This document shows positions 36,347 through 44,357 of a stretch of DNA of 64,000 bases, piece after piece. Numbering within the stretch: the stretch's first letter is position 1; each line of letters opens with the position of its first letter. The stretch is taken from the NCBI GenBank assembly GCA_022824025.1, contig JAJEBF010000019.1:53881-117880 (forward strand), read 5' to 3'. The stretch is from Caldilineaceae bacterium (GTDB lineage Bacteria > Chloroflexota > Anaerolineae > Caldilineales > Caldilineaceae). Below the pieces are notes generated by a model that did not search any database, had not been told where the DNA came from, and saw only the letters and a list, made by a program, of their open reading frames with translations. Made by a program: the position numbers and the translations under genes.

Positions 36347-37173
36347 CGACAGCCCAGGATCGGTTTATCGACGCGCTTGCGGCGAAGGCGCAGGCCGACC
36401 CAAGGGTTCGGGCGGCGTGGCTGGCAGGAAGCTTTGGCAAAGGGACTCCTGACCGCTGGAGCGACGTCGACGCCCATCTGCTGATCGCTTCGGAGGCGCA
36501 AGAAGAGTTCCACATCGGTGTCGAGCGCTGGCTGGGAGAAATCCAGCCCCTTGTTTTCCTTCGCCTGATGTTTGACGGCCGTATGGTCAACGCGATGACC
36601 GACCAGGCGATGCGCCTCGATGTCTGGCTGCATAGCGGCGAAACCGCCGAAGTCACGTATGGTGAGGCGTGCGCGCTGTATGAAGGAGAGCCCGGGACCC
36701 TTTTGTGGCTGCCATATCCAGGCGATGCGCTGACCGCAGAGGACGCGGGAGAGATGCTGCGCAGGGAGATTCCCGAGTTCTGGCGATGCATCGCAATGCT
36801 GCCTGTGGTGGTGGGGCGTGAGGAAAAACTGGTCGGCGCGGCCGGCAATTCACTGATCCTGTTGACACTCTCAAATGTCCTTTGCGCAGCGGGCGGGCAG
36901 CGCCGGGATCGGGGCGTCAAAGCCCTGAACGGCTTCCTACTGCCCCACCTGCGGCGACGATTGGAGGAGGCCGCATTCCCGACCTCATTTGCCGGCGACG
37001 ATGTTGTGCGATTCCCGTTAAGGCTGGCCGGAATCATGCGCGACTGCGGACCAGAAATCTGCGAACGTTGGGAGGTCGAATACCCGCACGCCATGGAGAA
37101 AACGGTGCTTCGCTACGTGGCCCAGGAGCTGTGTTTGTTGGGACGTGAGGCCGTGCTAGAGGAGCTGGATTGA
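36343..37173 (+). CDS. Nucleotidyltransferase-domain protein
   Basis: A 276-residue protein with a pol-beta-type nucleotidyltransferase core. The signature is GSFGKGTPDRWSDVD (about residues 29-43), with a third acidic residue probably in MRLDVWLHS. The rest is helical. It resembles aminoglycoside or streptomycin adenylyltransferases in general layout but has no specific resistance signature. It is not a MobA/MocA cytidylyltransferase, though its ATGA overlap with the hydroxylase large subunit would have suggested one. Translational coupling says it serves the operon; how is unknown. Confidence 0.8.
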   Translation: MTTAQDRFIDALAAKAQADPRVRAAWLAGSFGKGTPDRWSDVDAHLLIASEAQEEFHIGVERWLGEIQPLVFLRLMFDGRMVNAMTDQAMRLDVWLHSGETAEVTYGEACALYEGEPGTLLWLPYPGDALTAEDAGEMLRREIPEFWRCIAMLPVVVGREEKLVGAAGNSLILLTLSNVLCAAGGQRRDRGVKALNGFLLPHLRRRLEEAAFPTSFAGDDVVRFPLRLAGIMRDCGPEICERWEVEYPHAMEKTVLRYVAQELCLLGREAVLEELD

Positions 37174-37294
37174 CGTGGAATCAGGCTGCATACTGCCGCC
37201 AAATCCAGTGTCTTTGCCGGAAGCGTGTCGTTTGTGCGCAATGTCCGCCATCCGGCGCAAGACATAATTTGCCCGATTCAGAGGAGGAATTCAG

Positions 37295-38167
37295 ATGGCT
37301 CAAATCGTTCGGGGCGCGCTGCTCCAGGCTTCATGGAGCGGCGACCAGGAGTCCATGATCCAAAAGCATGAGAGGTTCGCACGCGAAGCCGCAGAACAGG
37401 GCGTGCAGGTTCTCTGCTTCCAGGAGCTCTTCCACGGCCCCTACTTCTGCCAGGTCCAGGATCCCCACTGGTACAGCATGGCCGAGCGCATTCCCGACGG
37501 CCCCACCACCGAACGGATGCAGAAGCTGGCTGCGGAGACGCGAATGGTGCTGATCGTCCCCATGTATGAAGAGGAACAGGCCGGCCTCTACTACAATACG
37601 GCGGCTGTCATTGACGCTGACGGCAGCTACCTGGGGAATTACCGCAAGACGCACCTTCCCCATCTGCCGGGCTTCTGGGAGAAGTTCTATTTCCGACCGG
37701 GCAATCTCGGTTATCCGGTGTTTGACACGGCTGTGGGCAAGGTGGGCGTCTACATCTGCTACGACCGCCATTTCCCCGAAGGCGCGCGAATGCTGGGGTT
37801 GAACGGCGCCGAGATTGTCTTCATTCCCTCCGCGACCTCGCGCGGCCTCTCCCAGCACCTGTGGCGCATCGAACAGACCAGTCACGCCATCGCCAACGGG
37901 TATTTCGTGGGCACGATCAACCGGGTCGGCGTTGAAGCGGAACTGGGCGACAACGACTTCTACGGTCAAAGTTACTTCTGTACCCCGCGCGGGGAGTTCG
38001 TGACCACCCTGGGGGATCGCGATGATCTGCCGGGCCAGGGGGACCCTTACGAGGAGGAGTTGATCGTCCGCGACCTGGACATGGGCCTGATCAAGGAAGT
38101 TCGGGACACTTGGCAATTTTTGCGCGACCGCCGGCCGGACATGTACGACAGGATTGTAGCGGCCTGA
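37295..38167 (+). CDS. Nitrilase-superfamily N-carbamoyl amidase (beta-ureidopropionase-like)
   Basis: A 290-residue carbon-nitrogen hydrolase. The catalytic triad is Glu44 (CFQELFHGPYF), Lys118 (YRKTHLP) and Cys155 (ICYDRHFPEG). The HFPEGAR segment after the Cys and the carboxylate-binding Arg are typical of N-carbamoyl-beta-alanine and N-carbamoyl amino acid amidohydrolases, which release CO2 and NH3 from the ureido product of hydantoinase. AGGAGG lies seven bases before the ATG. The dihydropyrimidinase/hydantoinase gene follows 76 bases later, so the pair forms the two hydrolytic steps of reductive pyrimidine or hydantoin breakdown. Confidence 0.9.
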   Translation: MAQIVRGALLQASWSGDQESMIQKHERFAREAAEQGVQVLCFQELFHGPYFCQVQDPHWYSMAERIPDGPTTERMQKLAAETRMVLIVPMYEEEQAGLYYNTAAVIDADGSYLGNYRKTHLPHLPGFWEKFYFRPGNLGYPVFDTAVGKVGVYICYDRHFPEGARMLGLNGAEIVFIPSATSRGLSQHLWRIEQTSHAIANGYFVGTINRVGVEAELGDNDFYGQSYFCTPRGEFVTTLGDRDDLPGQGDPYEEELIVRDLDMGLIKEVRDTWQFLRDRRPDMYDRIVAA

Positions 38168-38243
38168 CTTATCAATTCCGAGTCAGTTGTTGTCGGGCGC
38201 TGCAAACAGTTCATGCGCCGACTCAACGGAGGGGGAGACTGAA

Positions 38244-39650
38244 ATGCAAACGCTGATCAAAAACGGAACCGTGGTCACTGCCGCAGACAGTGTGCAGGCC
38301 GACATCCTGATCGAGGACGAACGCGTCGTGCTGATCGGTCTCGATCTGTCTTCTGAGGGCGCGCATACAATCGATGCTTCCGGCAAGCTCGTCATGCCGG
38401 GCGGCATCGACGTCCATACCCATCTTGAGCTTCCCTTCGGCGGCACTGTCTCTTCGGACGACTTCTTCACCGGCCATCGCGCCGCGGCGTTCGGCGCCAC
38501 CACCACGCACATCGACTTTGTCATTCAACCCGTCGGCGGCTCGCTCCAGGAAGGCATCGAGGAATGGCATGGCAAGGCAGCCGGTAAAGCGGCGATCGAT
38601 TACGGATTCCATATCGCCATCACCGACCTGCGGGACGACGTCATGGCGGAGATCCCGTCCGTGGTCGACGAGGGCATTACAAGCCTCAAGCTCTTCATGG
38701 CATACAAGGGTCTATTTCAGGTGGACGATACAACCCTCTTTCGGGCTATGCAGGTCGCGGAAGAGCACGGGCTGTTGGTGATGGTCCATGCCGAGAACGG
38801 CGACGTCATCGCCGACCTGACGGCCAGGCTCCTGGAAGAGGGGAAGACCGCGCCCAAGTACCATGCCGCGGCCCACCCTGCCATGGCGGAAGCTGAAGCG
38901 ACGGGACGGGCTGTCGCGTTTTCCGGCATCAGCGGCGCACCCTTGTATGTTGTGCATGTCACCTGTGAAGAGGCCGTGGAGCAGATTGCTTTGGGCCGCG
39001 CAAAGGGCTTTCCCGTCATGGGAGAGACGTGTACGCAGTATCTTTTCGTCTTCGAGGAGGACCTGGCGAAGCCCGGATACGAGGGAGCCAAATTCGTTTG
39101 CTCGCCGCCGGTCCGGCAGCCGAAGGATGCCGGCGTGCTCTGGAAAGCCCTGGCGGAGGGGGGTCTCCAGGCAATTTCCACCGACCACTGTCCCTTCTGG
39201 TTCGAGGGCGGTGTGAACGGCCGCATCGCGGGCAAGGAGTTGGGCCGGGAAGGTTTCCACCAGATCCCGAACGGCATGCCCGGCATCGAGGACCGGATGC
39301 CGGTGATGTGGCACGCGGGTGTCGGCGGGGGCCGCTACAGCGCCAACCGGTTTGTCGAGATTGCCTGCACCAACCCGGCGAAGATCTTCGGCCTGTATCC
39401 CCGCAAGGGCACGATCGCAGTCGGCTCGGACGCGGACATCGTGATCTGGGATCCGAATCGCGAGCATACCATTTCCGCGGCCACGCACCACATGAATACC
39501 GATTACAACGTCTATGAAGGCATGCGCGTTCAGGGCTGGCCCGACAAGGTACTATTGCGCGGGCAGGTGATTGTGGACGGTGACAGCTGGTTGGGAGCCG
39601 CCGGAGGAGGACGCTTTCTCAGGCGCAAACCCTTTGCGGAGGTGCTGTGA
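38244..39650 (+). CDS. hydA: Dihydropyrimidinase / D-hydantoinase
   Basis: A 468-residue cyclic amidohydrolase. The dinuclear metal site is complete: HxH at 58 and 60 (DVHTH), the carboxylated Lys149 (SLKLFMAYKG), His182 (MVHAEN), His238 (VVHVT) and Asp314 (STDHCPF). It opens 5,6-dihydropyrimidine or hydantoin rings to N-carbamoyl amino acids. The ATG at 38244 follows GGAGGGGGAG; a longer frame from 38187 is not needed. Its stop overlaps the GTG start of the ABC permease (GTGA), tying the catabolic genes to uptake. No dihydropyrimidine dehydrogenase gene is in the window. Confidence 0.93.
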   Translation: MQTLIKNGTVVTAADSVQADILIEDERVVLIGLDLSSEGAHTIDASGKLVMPGGIDVHTHLELPFGGTVSSDDFFTGHRAAAFGATTTHIDFVIQPVGGSLQEGIEEWHGKAAGKAAIDYGFHIAITDLRDDVMAEIPSVVDEGITSLKLFMAYKGLFQVDDTTLFRAMQVAEEHGLLVMVHAENGDVIADLTARLLEEGKTAPKYHAAAHPAMAEAEATGRAVAFSGISGAPLYVVHVTCEEAVEQIALGRAKGFPVMGETCTQYLFVFEEDLAKPGYEGAKFVCSPPVRQPKDAGVLWKALAEGGLQAISTDHCPFWFEGGVNGRIAGKELGREGFHQIPNGMPGIEDRMPVMWHAGVGGGRYSANRFVEIACTNPAKIFGLYPRKGTIAVGSDADIVIWDPNREHTISAATHHMNTDYNVYEGMRVQGWPDKVLLRGQVIVDGDSWLGAAGGGRFLRRKPFAEVL

Positions 39651-40564
39651 CACGGGTCAGGCTGCCCCCGCTGAACGCGGGCGGGTATTTTGTCTTGATC
39701 GTTGCGCTCCTGGCGATCTTCTGGGAGGCGTACAAGCTGCTTGGCGCGCCGGGCGGCGCGTATCTGCGGGGGACAGTGCCGGTTCAGGCGGAGGCAGACA
39801 GGCCCGCGGGCGCGCTCTGCGCCGCGGTCGGCCTGTGCGAAGTGCGGTTGCCGGTTCGGGCCGATGACCGGGCGATGCCCCACGTCTGGGACATTCTGCT
39901 GACCATCTTCCAGCCGCCGCGGCGCGGCAGCGACACAATTCTGCTGACGATTCTGCTGAAAGCCTCTCTGTTTACCCTGCAGGAAGCCGTGGCCGGCTTC
40001 CTCATCGGCGGGATGCTCGGCTTCGCGCTCGGGGTCGCCTTTGCGCACTCCGGGCTGCTGGAACGGGGCCTGTTGCCCTATGTCGTGGCATCGCAGACTG
40101 TTCCCCTGCTGGCGATCGCGCCGATGGTCGTCATCTGGCTGGGCGGCAGCTGGTTTTCAGTGGCTGTCATCGCCGCGTATCTGACCTTCTTCCCCGTCAC
40201 GATAAACACGCTGCAGGGGCTGCGCTCGCCGGAACCGACCGCGGTCGAACTGATGGAGTCCTACGCGGCATCGTCTTGGGACATTTTGTGGAAATTACGG
40301 GTACCCTCCGCCCTTCCCTACATCTTCACGGCGCTCAAAGTCTCGGCGACGGCCAGCGTGGTCGGGGCGATCATCGGCGAACTCCCCAGCGGCATCGCCG
40401 ACGGTTTGGGGCGGATTATTCTCAACTACAACCAGTATTACGCCACCGGGCCTGAAAGACTTTGGGCCTCAATCCTTTTCGCCTCCTTCACCGGAATGGT
40501 CTTCTTCCTGGTCATCTCTCTGTTGGAGAGAGTTTTCGTGCAGAAACAGGTATCGGAGACGTGA
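39647..40564 (+). CDS. NitT/TauT-type ABC transporter permease, first of a pair
   Basis: A 305-residue permease of the nitrate/taurine/pyrimidine-precursor class (SsuC/TauC fold). Residues about 10-32 form the first helix. An unusual polar segment of about 50 residues follows (about 38-90, with two Cys around ALCAAVGLCEV), then five more helices with the EAA loop MESYAASSWDILWKLRVPSALPYI-like in position. The start is GTG overlapping the hydantoinase stop. Its partner permease, ATPase and binding protein lie beyond a sulfatase on the opposite strand. Two different permeases imply a heterodimeric channel. Confidence 0.88.
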   Translation: MTRVRLPPLNAGGYFVLIVALLAIFWEAYKLLGAPGGAYLRGTVPVQAEADRPAGALCAAVGLCEVRLPVRADDRAMPHVWDILLTIFQPPRRGSDTILLTILLKASLFTLQEAVAGFLIGGMLGFALGVAFAHSGLLERGLLPYVVASQTVPLLAIAPMVVIWLGGSWFSVAVIAAYLTFFPVTINTLQGLRSPEPTAVELMESYAASSWDILWKLRVPSALPYIFTALKVSATASVVGAIIGELPSGIADGLGRIILNYNQYYATGPERLWASILFASFTGMVFFLVISLLERVFVQKQVSET

Positions 40565-40585
40565 TCTCAGCCTCACGAGACGGAT

Positions 40586-42073
40586 TCAACGCCGGCTGTC
40601 CGTTTCATGCGGAACCACATCGCTGGTTTCCATATACCACTGGAGCATCCGCTCTTTGAGTGAGGCCAACACGTCCTGATAGGCCGGATCGTCGATCACG
40701 TTTTGCGTCTCGCGCGGGTCGGCTTTCAGGTCGTAGAGCTCGTCCCGCTCGTAGAAACGTCTGACGTATTTGTGTTCGGCCGTCCTGCACATCGCCGCCT
40801 TGGTGTGCTCCGGGCCCTCCTCCATCTGCAGGCGAAGTCGCGGCCAGTACAGGAATCCGGGCTGGGCTTTGCTTTCCAGTTCCATGCACTGGCGCTCGCC
40901 CTTGAGGCGTCCTCCCTCACAGAAGACAGCGTCCCGGTGGCTGTCCGTTTCGCCGGCAAGCAGAGGCAGAAGTGAACGGCCAAAATGGTCGTAGCCCGCC
41001 TCGATGCCGGTCAGCGCGAACACAGTGGCCGGGAAGTCGATCAACTCCACCAGCGCATCGGAGACGCGCGGCGCCACCTCTGTGTTTGCCGGTGGCTTGA
41101 CCAGAAGCGGAACGCGGGTCAGGCAGTCCTGAAACGTATTTTGCGTCTTTTCGACCAGGCCATAGTCACCGGTGAAGTCGCCGTGGTCGGAAAAGAAGAA
41201 CACCAGCGTGTCGTCGTAAATCCCCGCCTTCTTCAGCGCCTCCAGGACCATGCCGAACTGGTGATCAACACGAGCGCACATGCCGTAGTAGGTGCGGCGT
41301 AGCTCACGCAGTCGCTCCTCAGACCAGTCCTGCATCAGCTGCCCTTCATAGATCCCCTTCAACATACTGGGATATCCTTCCCACCCGCCGCGCTCCTGAC
41401 TTGGCGTTGGGGTTCGTTCGGGAATGCGGTCCGGTTCGACCTGGCTGTACCAGGGTTCCTCTACCGCATAGGGAGGATGGGGATAGGACAGGGGAAGATA
41501 GATGCAGAGCGGCTGGTCCGGCGGCGCGTTCTCAATCTGCTCGATCGCCCCTTCGACCATCGCCCAGTCTGAGTCGTAGGCCACCGTCTCGCCATCGGGA
41601 ATCTCGGTCCGGCCCACGTAGAACGAGTAGTAGTTGTCGCCGTCGGGGTCTCCGCGCCATTCGGTCAGCATGTGGGGATTCTTCTGAAGGCGCTCCGGCT
41701 GCGGCGGCGCGTACTTTATATCACAGTAGCCGGCGTAGCCGTTCTGGGCAGGAACGACATCGTTCTTGCCGCCCCACCAGACATAGTAGCCACTGTCGCG
41801 CAAGGTTCGCAGGAGCATCGGTTCGTCCGGGCGCAGCATGTGGAACATGGTGCGGTGGCCGCGCACATGCGGATACCACCCAGTCATGAAGGAGCAGCGG
41901 CTTGGGGTGCAAACGGGGTTTTGGCAGAAGGCGTTGGCAAAGGAGACTCCCTCAGTTCGCGCGAATTGGTCCAGCACGGGCGTAACGGCGCCAGGGTCGC
42001 CCATGTGGCCCAGCACGTCTCCCCGCCACTGGTCGGGGTTGAAGATCAGGATGTGCGGCAGCTTGTCAGACAT
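40586..42073 (-). CDS. Sulfatase (type I, alkaline phosphatase superfamily)
   Basis: A 495-residue sulfatase. The formylglycine site C-x-P-S-R is present as CTPSR at residues 55-59 (NPVCTPSRCSFMTGW). Metal ligands include Asp14 in NPDQWRGD and Asp-His in FFSDHGDFTGD. It hydrolyses sulfate esters, often from carbohydrates. No signal peptide is visible, so it may be cytoplasmic or use another route. The ATG at 42073 gives the family start (LPHILIFNPDQ). A 61-codon longer frame is not supported. It lies antisense between the two halves of the ABC transporter and looks like an insertion into that operon. No anaerobic or copper FGly-generating enzyme is seen nearby. Confidence 0.9.
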   Translation of the reverse strand: MSDKLPHILIFNPDQWRGDVLGHMGDPGAVTPVLDQFARTEGVSFANAFCQNPVCTPSRCSFMTGWYPHVRGHRTMFHMLRPDEPMLLRTLRDSGYYVWWGGKNDVVPAQNGYAGYCDIKYAPPQPERLQKNPHMLTEWRGDPDGDNYYSFYVGRTEIPDGETVAYDSDWAMVEGAIEQIENAPPDQPLCIYLPLSYPHPPYAVEEPWYSQVEPDRIPERTPTPSQERGGWEGYPSMLKGIYEGQLMQDWSEERLRELRRTYYGMCARVDHQFGMVLEALKKAGIYDDTLVFFFSDHGDFTGDYGLVEKTQNTFQDCLTRVPLLVKPPANTEVAPRVSDALVELIDFPATVFALTGIEAGYDHFGRSLLPLLAGETDSHRDAVFCEGGRLKGERQCMELESKAQPGFLYWPRLRLQMEEGPEHTKAAMCRTAEHKYVRRFYERDELYDLKADPRETQNVIDDPAYQDVLASLKERMLQWYMETSDVVPHETDSRR

Positions 42074-42572
42074 TTCAGATTGCCCCCGTGAAATGGGTGA
42101 GGCGGAGTTTGAGCGGAGCGCGTAATCATGCGTGAGAACGGGAGACCGCCCGCCCAGCATTGGCGCGCCTGTCCAGGCATGATTGGAGGCGTGCAATGGC
42201 ATTTTCTCAGTGTAACTTTGCCTTTTCGGAGAGCAAAACTGAGCAGGTGCTGCCATGCCTCATCCTGCCTACGGGCGCGCAGTGGAGCGATGCTCTGCCC
42301 CGAGGCGCCCTGTTTGACATGTGTCTGCGAGTACGTCCAGGCCCAGGCCCGGCAGCCGGTCGTCCTCGCCTCGCATGGCCAGCCAGGTGGATTGATGCGC
42401 GGCGCGACAAGGCTTAAGACAGCGCCCATTTCCCAGATTGCAGTCCACAGGAAGGAGGGGACCAGAGAATTTTCCGGTTGGCTTCGCATTCGGGCGTGTG
42501 CTACAATCGACACCACTTCATGCGCGAACTATCTTCGCAAGATTCAACCGTTGCCAAACCTAGAGATATTCC
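42074..42572. other. 499-base divergent spacer between sulfatase and ABC ATPase
   Basis: No supported gene. It must carry promoters for the minus-strand sulfatase and for the plus-strand transporter genes. The latter is probably the extended -10 site annotated at 42478-42507. Open frames here lack ribosome sites and recognisable sequence. Confidence 0.5.
42478..42507 (+). promoter_or_regulatory. Predicted sigma-70-type promoter for the ABC ATPase operon
   Basis: TTGGCT is separated by 18 bases from TACAAT, and the -10 box is preceded by TGC, an extended -10. The predicted start is near 42514, about 60 bases before the ATPase ATG. This promoter would allow the second half of the transporter to be expressed despite the inserted sulfatase. 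Confidence 0.5.
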
Positions 42573-43376
42573 ATGCCCGGACCTGTTGTCATTCTCGAAA
42601 ACGTCGACATGATTTTCGGTGAAGGCGCCTCCGACCAGGTCCATGCGCTGAAGGAAATCGACCTGCGGATCGAGCAAAACGAGTTCATTTCGTTGATCGG
42701 GCCTTCGGGGTGCGGAAAGTCTACCCTCCTGCGCGTCGTGGCTGATCTGGTCCAGCCAACCTCCGGCGTCGCCGCGATCAATGGCAAGAGCGCCCGGCAA
42801 GCCCGGCTCGACCAGGACTATGGGATCGTTTTCCAGGCCGCGACGCTATATGATTGGCGCACTGTTGCCAGGAACGTGCAACTGCCGCTGGAGTTGATGC
42901 AGTTCAGCCGCTCTGAAAAGGAGAGCCGGACGCAGGCCATGCTGGAGCTGGTCGAACTGACCGATTTTGCGGGTCACTATCCCTGGCAGCTTTCGGGCGG
43001 CATGCAGCAGAGGGTGGCGATCGCCCGCGCGCTCTCCTTTGAACCGTCCATTCTGCTGATGGATGAGCCCTTTGGCGCGCTGGACGAGATGACGCGCGAA
43101 CGGCTCAACCTGGAGCTTCTCAACATCTGGCGAAAGACTGACACGACTGTGCTCTTCGTGACGCACAGCATCACGGAAGCTGTATTTCTGTCGACAAGGG
43201 TGATCGTCATGTCGGCGAGACCGGGGCGCATCACCGCCGATATCGCCATCGATCTCCCCCAACCCCGCAATGCGGAGACGCGCAGCAACGTGCGCTTCTT
43301 CGAATTGGAGACGACTGTGAGGGAGGCGCTTCGCGTCAGCGAAGCCGGTGAAGAACCGGAGAGGAAGCCGGGATGA
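42573..43376 (+). CDS. NitT/TauT-type ABC transporter ATP-binding protein
   Basis: A 267-residue ATPase of the SsuB/TauB/ThiZ class. Walker A is GPSGCGKST (about residues 43-51), the signature is LSGGMQQR, Walker B is ILLMDEPFGALD and the switch His is in FVTHSITEAVFL. It drives both permeases of the cluster. The ATG has only a weak ribosome site (AGAG). Its stop overlaps the next permease start as ATGA. Confidence 0.93.
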   Translation: MPGPVVILENVDMIFGEGASDQVHALKEIDLRIEQNEFISLIGPSGCGKSTLLRVVADLVQPTSGVAAINGKSARQARLDQDYGIVFQAATLYDWRTVARNVQLPLELMQFSRSEKESRTQAMLELVELTDFAGHYPWQLSGGMQQRVAIARALSFEPSILLMDEPFGALDEMTRERLNLELLNIWRKTDTTVLFVTHSITEAVFLSTRVIVMSARPGRITADIAIDLPQPRNAETRSNVRFFELETTVREALRVSEAGEEPERKPG

Positions 43377-44314
43377 GCGACCCCAGGCAACGGTTTTGGG
43401 CTCCGGCCGTCATCCTAATCGTGCTGGTCGTCCTGTGGGAGTCGCTTGTGACTGCTTTCAACATCCAGCAGTTTCTGTTGCCAAAGCCATCGGCCATTGC
43501 CGGCAATCTGGTGCAGGTGGCGGCTCTTGATGCCTCGGTTTCGGAAGAGGGGGAGGACATCTCCCTGGAGAACCGGTTCTTTACTGTTCTGCCGGCCGAC
43601 CTTTCGCCTGAGATGCAGGCATCACTGGAGGAGGCGCGTTGGCTGGCGTTCAACCTGGGCGGGCGCAGGTTTTTCGTACTGCGGGGCAGCAACCTCACCC
43701 CCATCCTGGCAGCCAGTTGGTTCACGTTGAAGGAGGCATTGGGGGGGATGGCGATGGGAACAGTGGCAGGCATCGCAGTAGCAATTGCCGCGGCGCGCTG
43801 GACTGCCACGCGCGAGGCTTTGCTTCCCTTTGCCATCGCGGCCAACTCGATGCCGATCATCGCGTTCGCGCCGATCATGAACAACTGGTTCGGCATTGAC
43901 AACCCGTTCTCCAAAATGGCGATTGTGACCATCATGATCTTTTTCCCCATCATGATCAATACCGTAAGAGGTCTGGTGTCCGTTGATGCGCAGTCGCTGG
44001 AACTGATGCGTTCGTATGCGGCCAGCGACTCCGAAATCCTGGTCAAGCTGCGGATTCCCAACGCGCTGCCTTCACTGTTCAGCGGCCTGAAGGTGGCGGG
44101 CGCGCTCGCCATGATCGGCGCCATTGTGGGCGAGTACTTTGGCGGGCCCCGCATTGCGTTGGGCGTCTTTATCACGCAGGAAGCCGCGCTGTTCCGTTTT
44201 GCGTCGGCATGGGCCGCTATTCTCGTGGCCTGTCTGATCGGCATTGGCATCTATCTTGTCATTTTGCTTGCGGAAGGGCTGGCGTTGCCGTGGCATCCGA
44301 CTTTCCGCGCCTAG
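43373..44314 (+). CDS. NitT/TauT-type ABC transporter permease, second of a pair
   Basis: A 313-residue permease with an N-terminal helix, an extra polar segment of about 50 residues (38-90, rich in Glu) and five further helices. The EAA loop is MRSYAASDSEILVKLRIPNA-like. It overlaps the ATPase gene by four bases and precedes the binding protein by 43 bases. It is a clear partner of the ATPase. The other permease (39647-40564) has a similarly placed but unrelated insert, so the two probably pair as a heterodimer with modified periplasmic loops. Confidence 0.9.
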   Translation: MSDPRQRFWAPAVILIVLVVLWESLVTAFNIQQFLLPKPSAIAGNLVQVAALDASVSEEGEDISLENRFFTVLPADLSPEMQASLEEARWLAFNLGGRRFFVLRGSNLTPILAASWFTLKEALGGMAMGTVAGIAVAIAAARWTATREALLPFAIAANSMPIIAFAPIMNNWFGIDNPFSKMAIVTIMIFFPIMINTVRGLVSVDAQSLELMRSYAASDSEILVKLRIPNALPSLFSGLKVAGALAMIGAIVGEYFGGPRIALGVFITQEAALFRFASAWAAILVACLIGIGIYLVILLAEGLALPWHPTFRA

Positions 44315-44357
44315 TCAAGGCACACTCTATCCAAACACTTTAGGTCGGGAGGATCTC

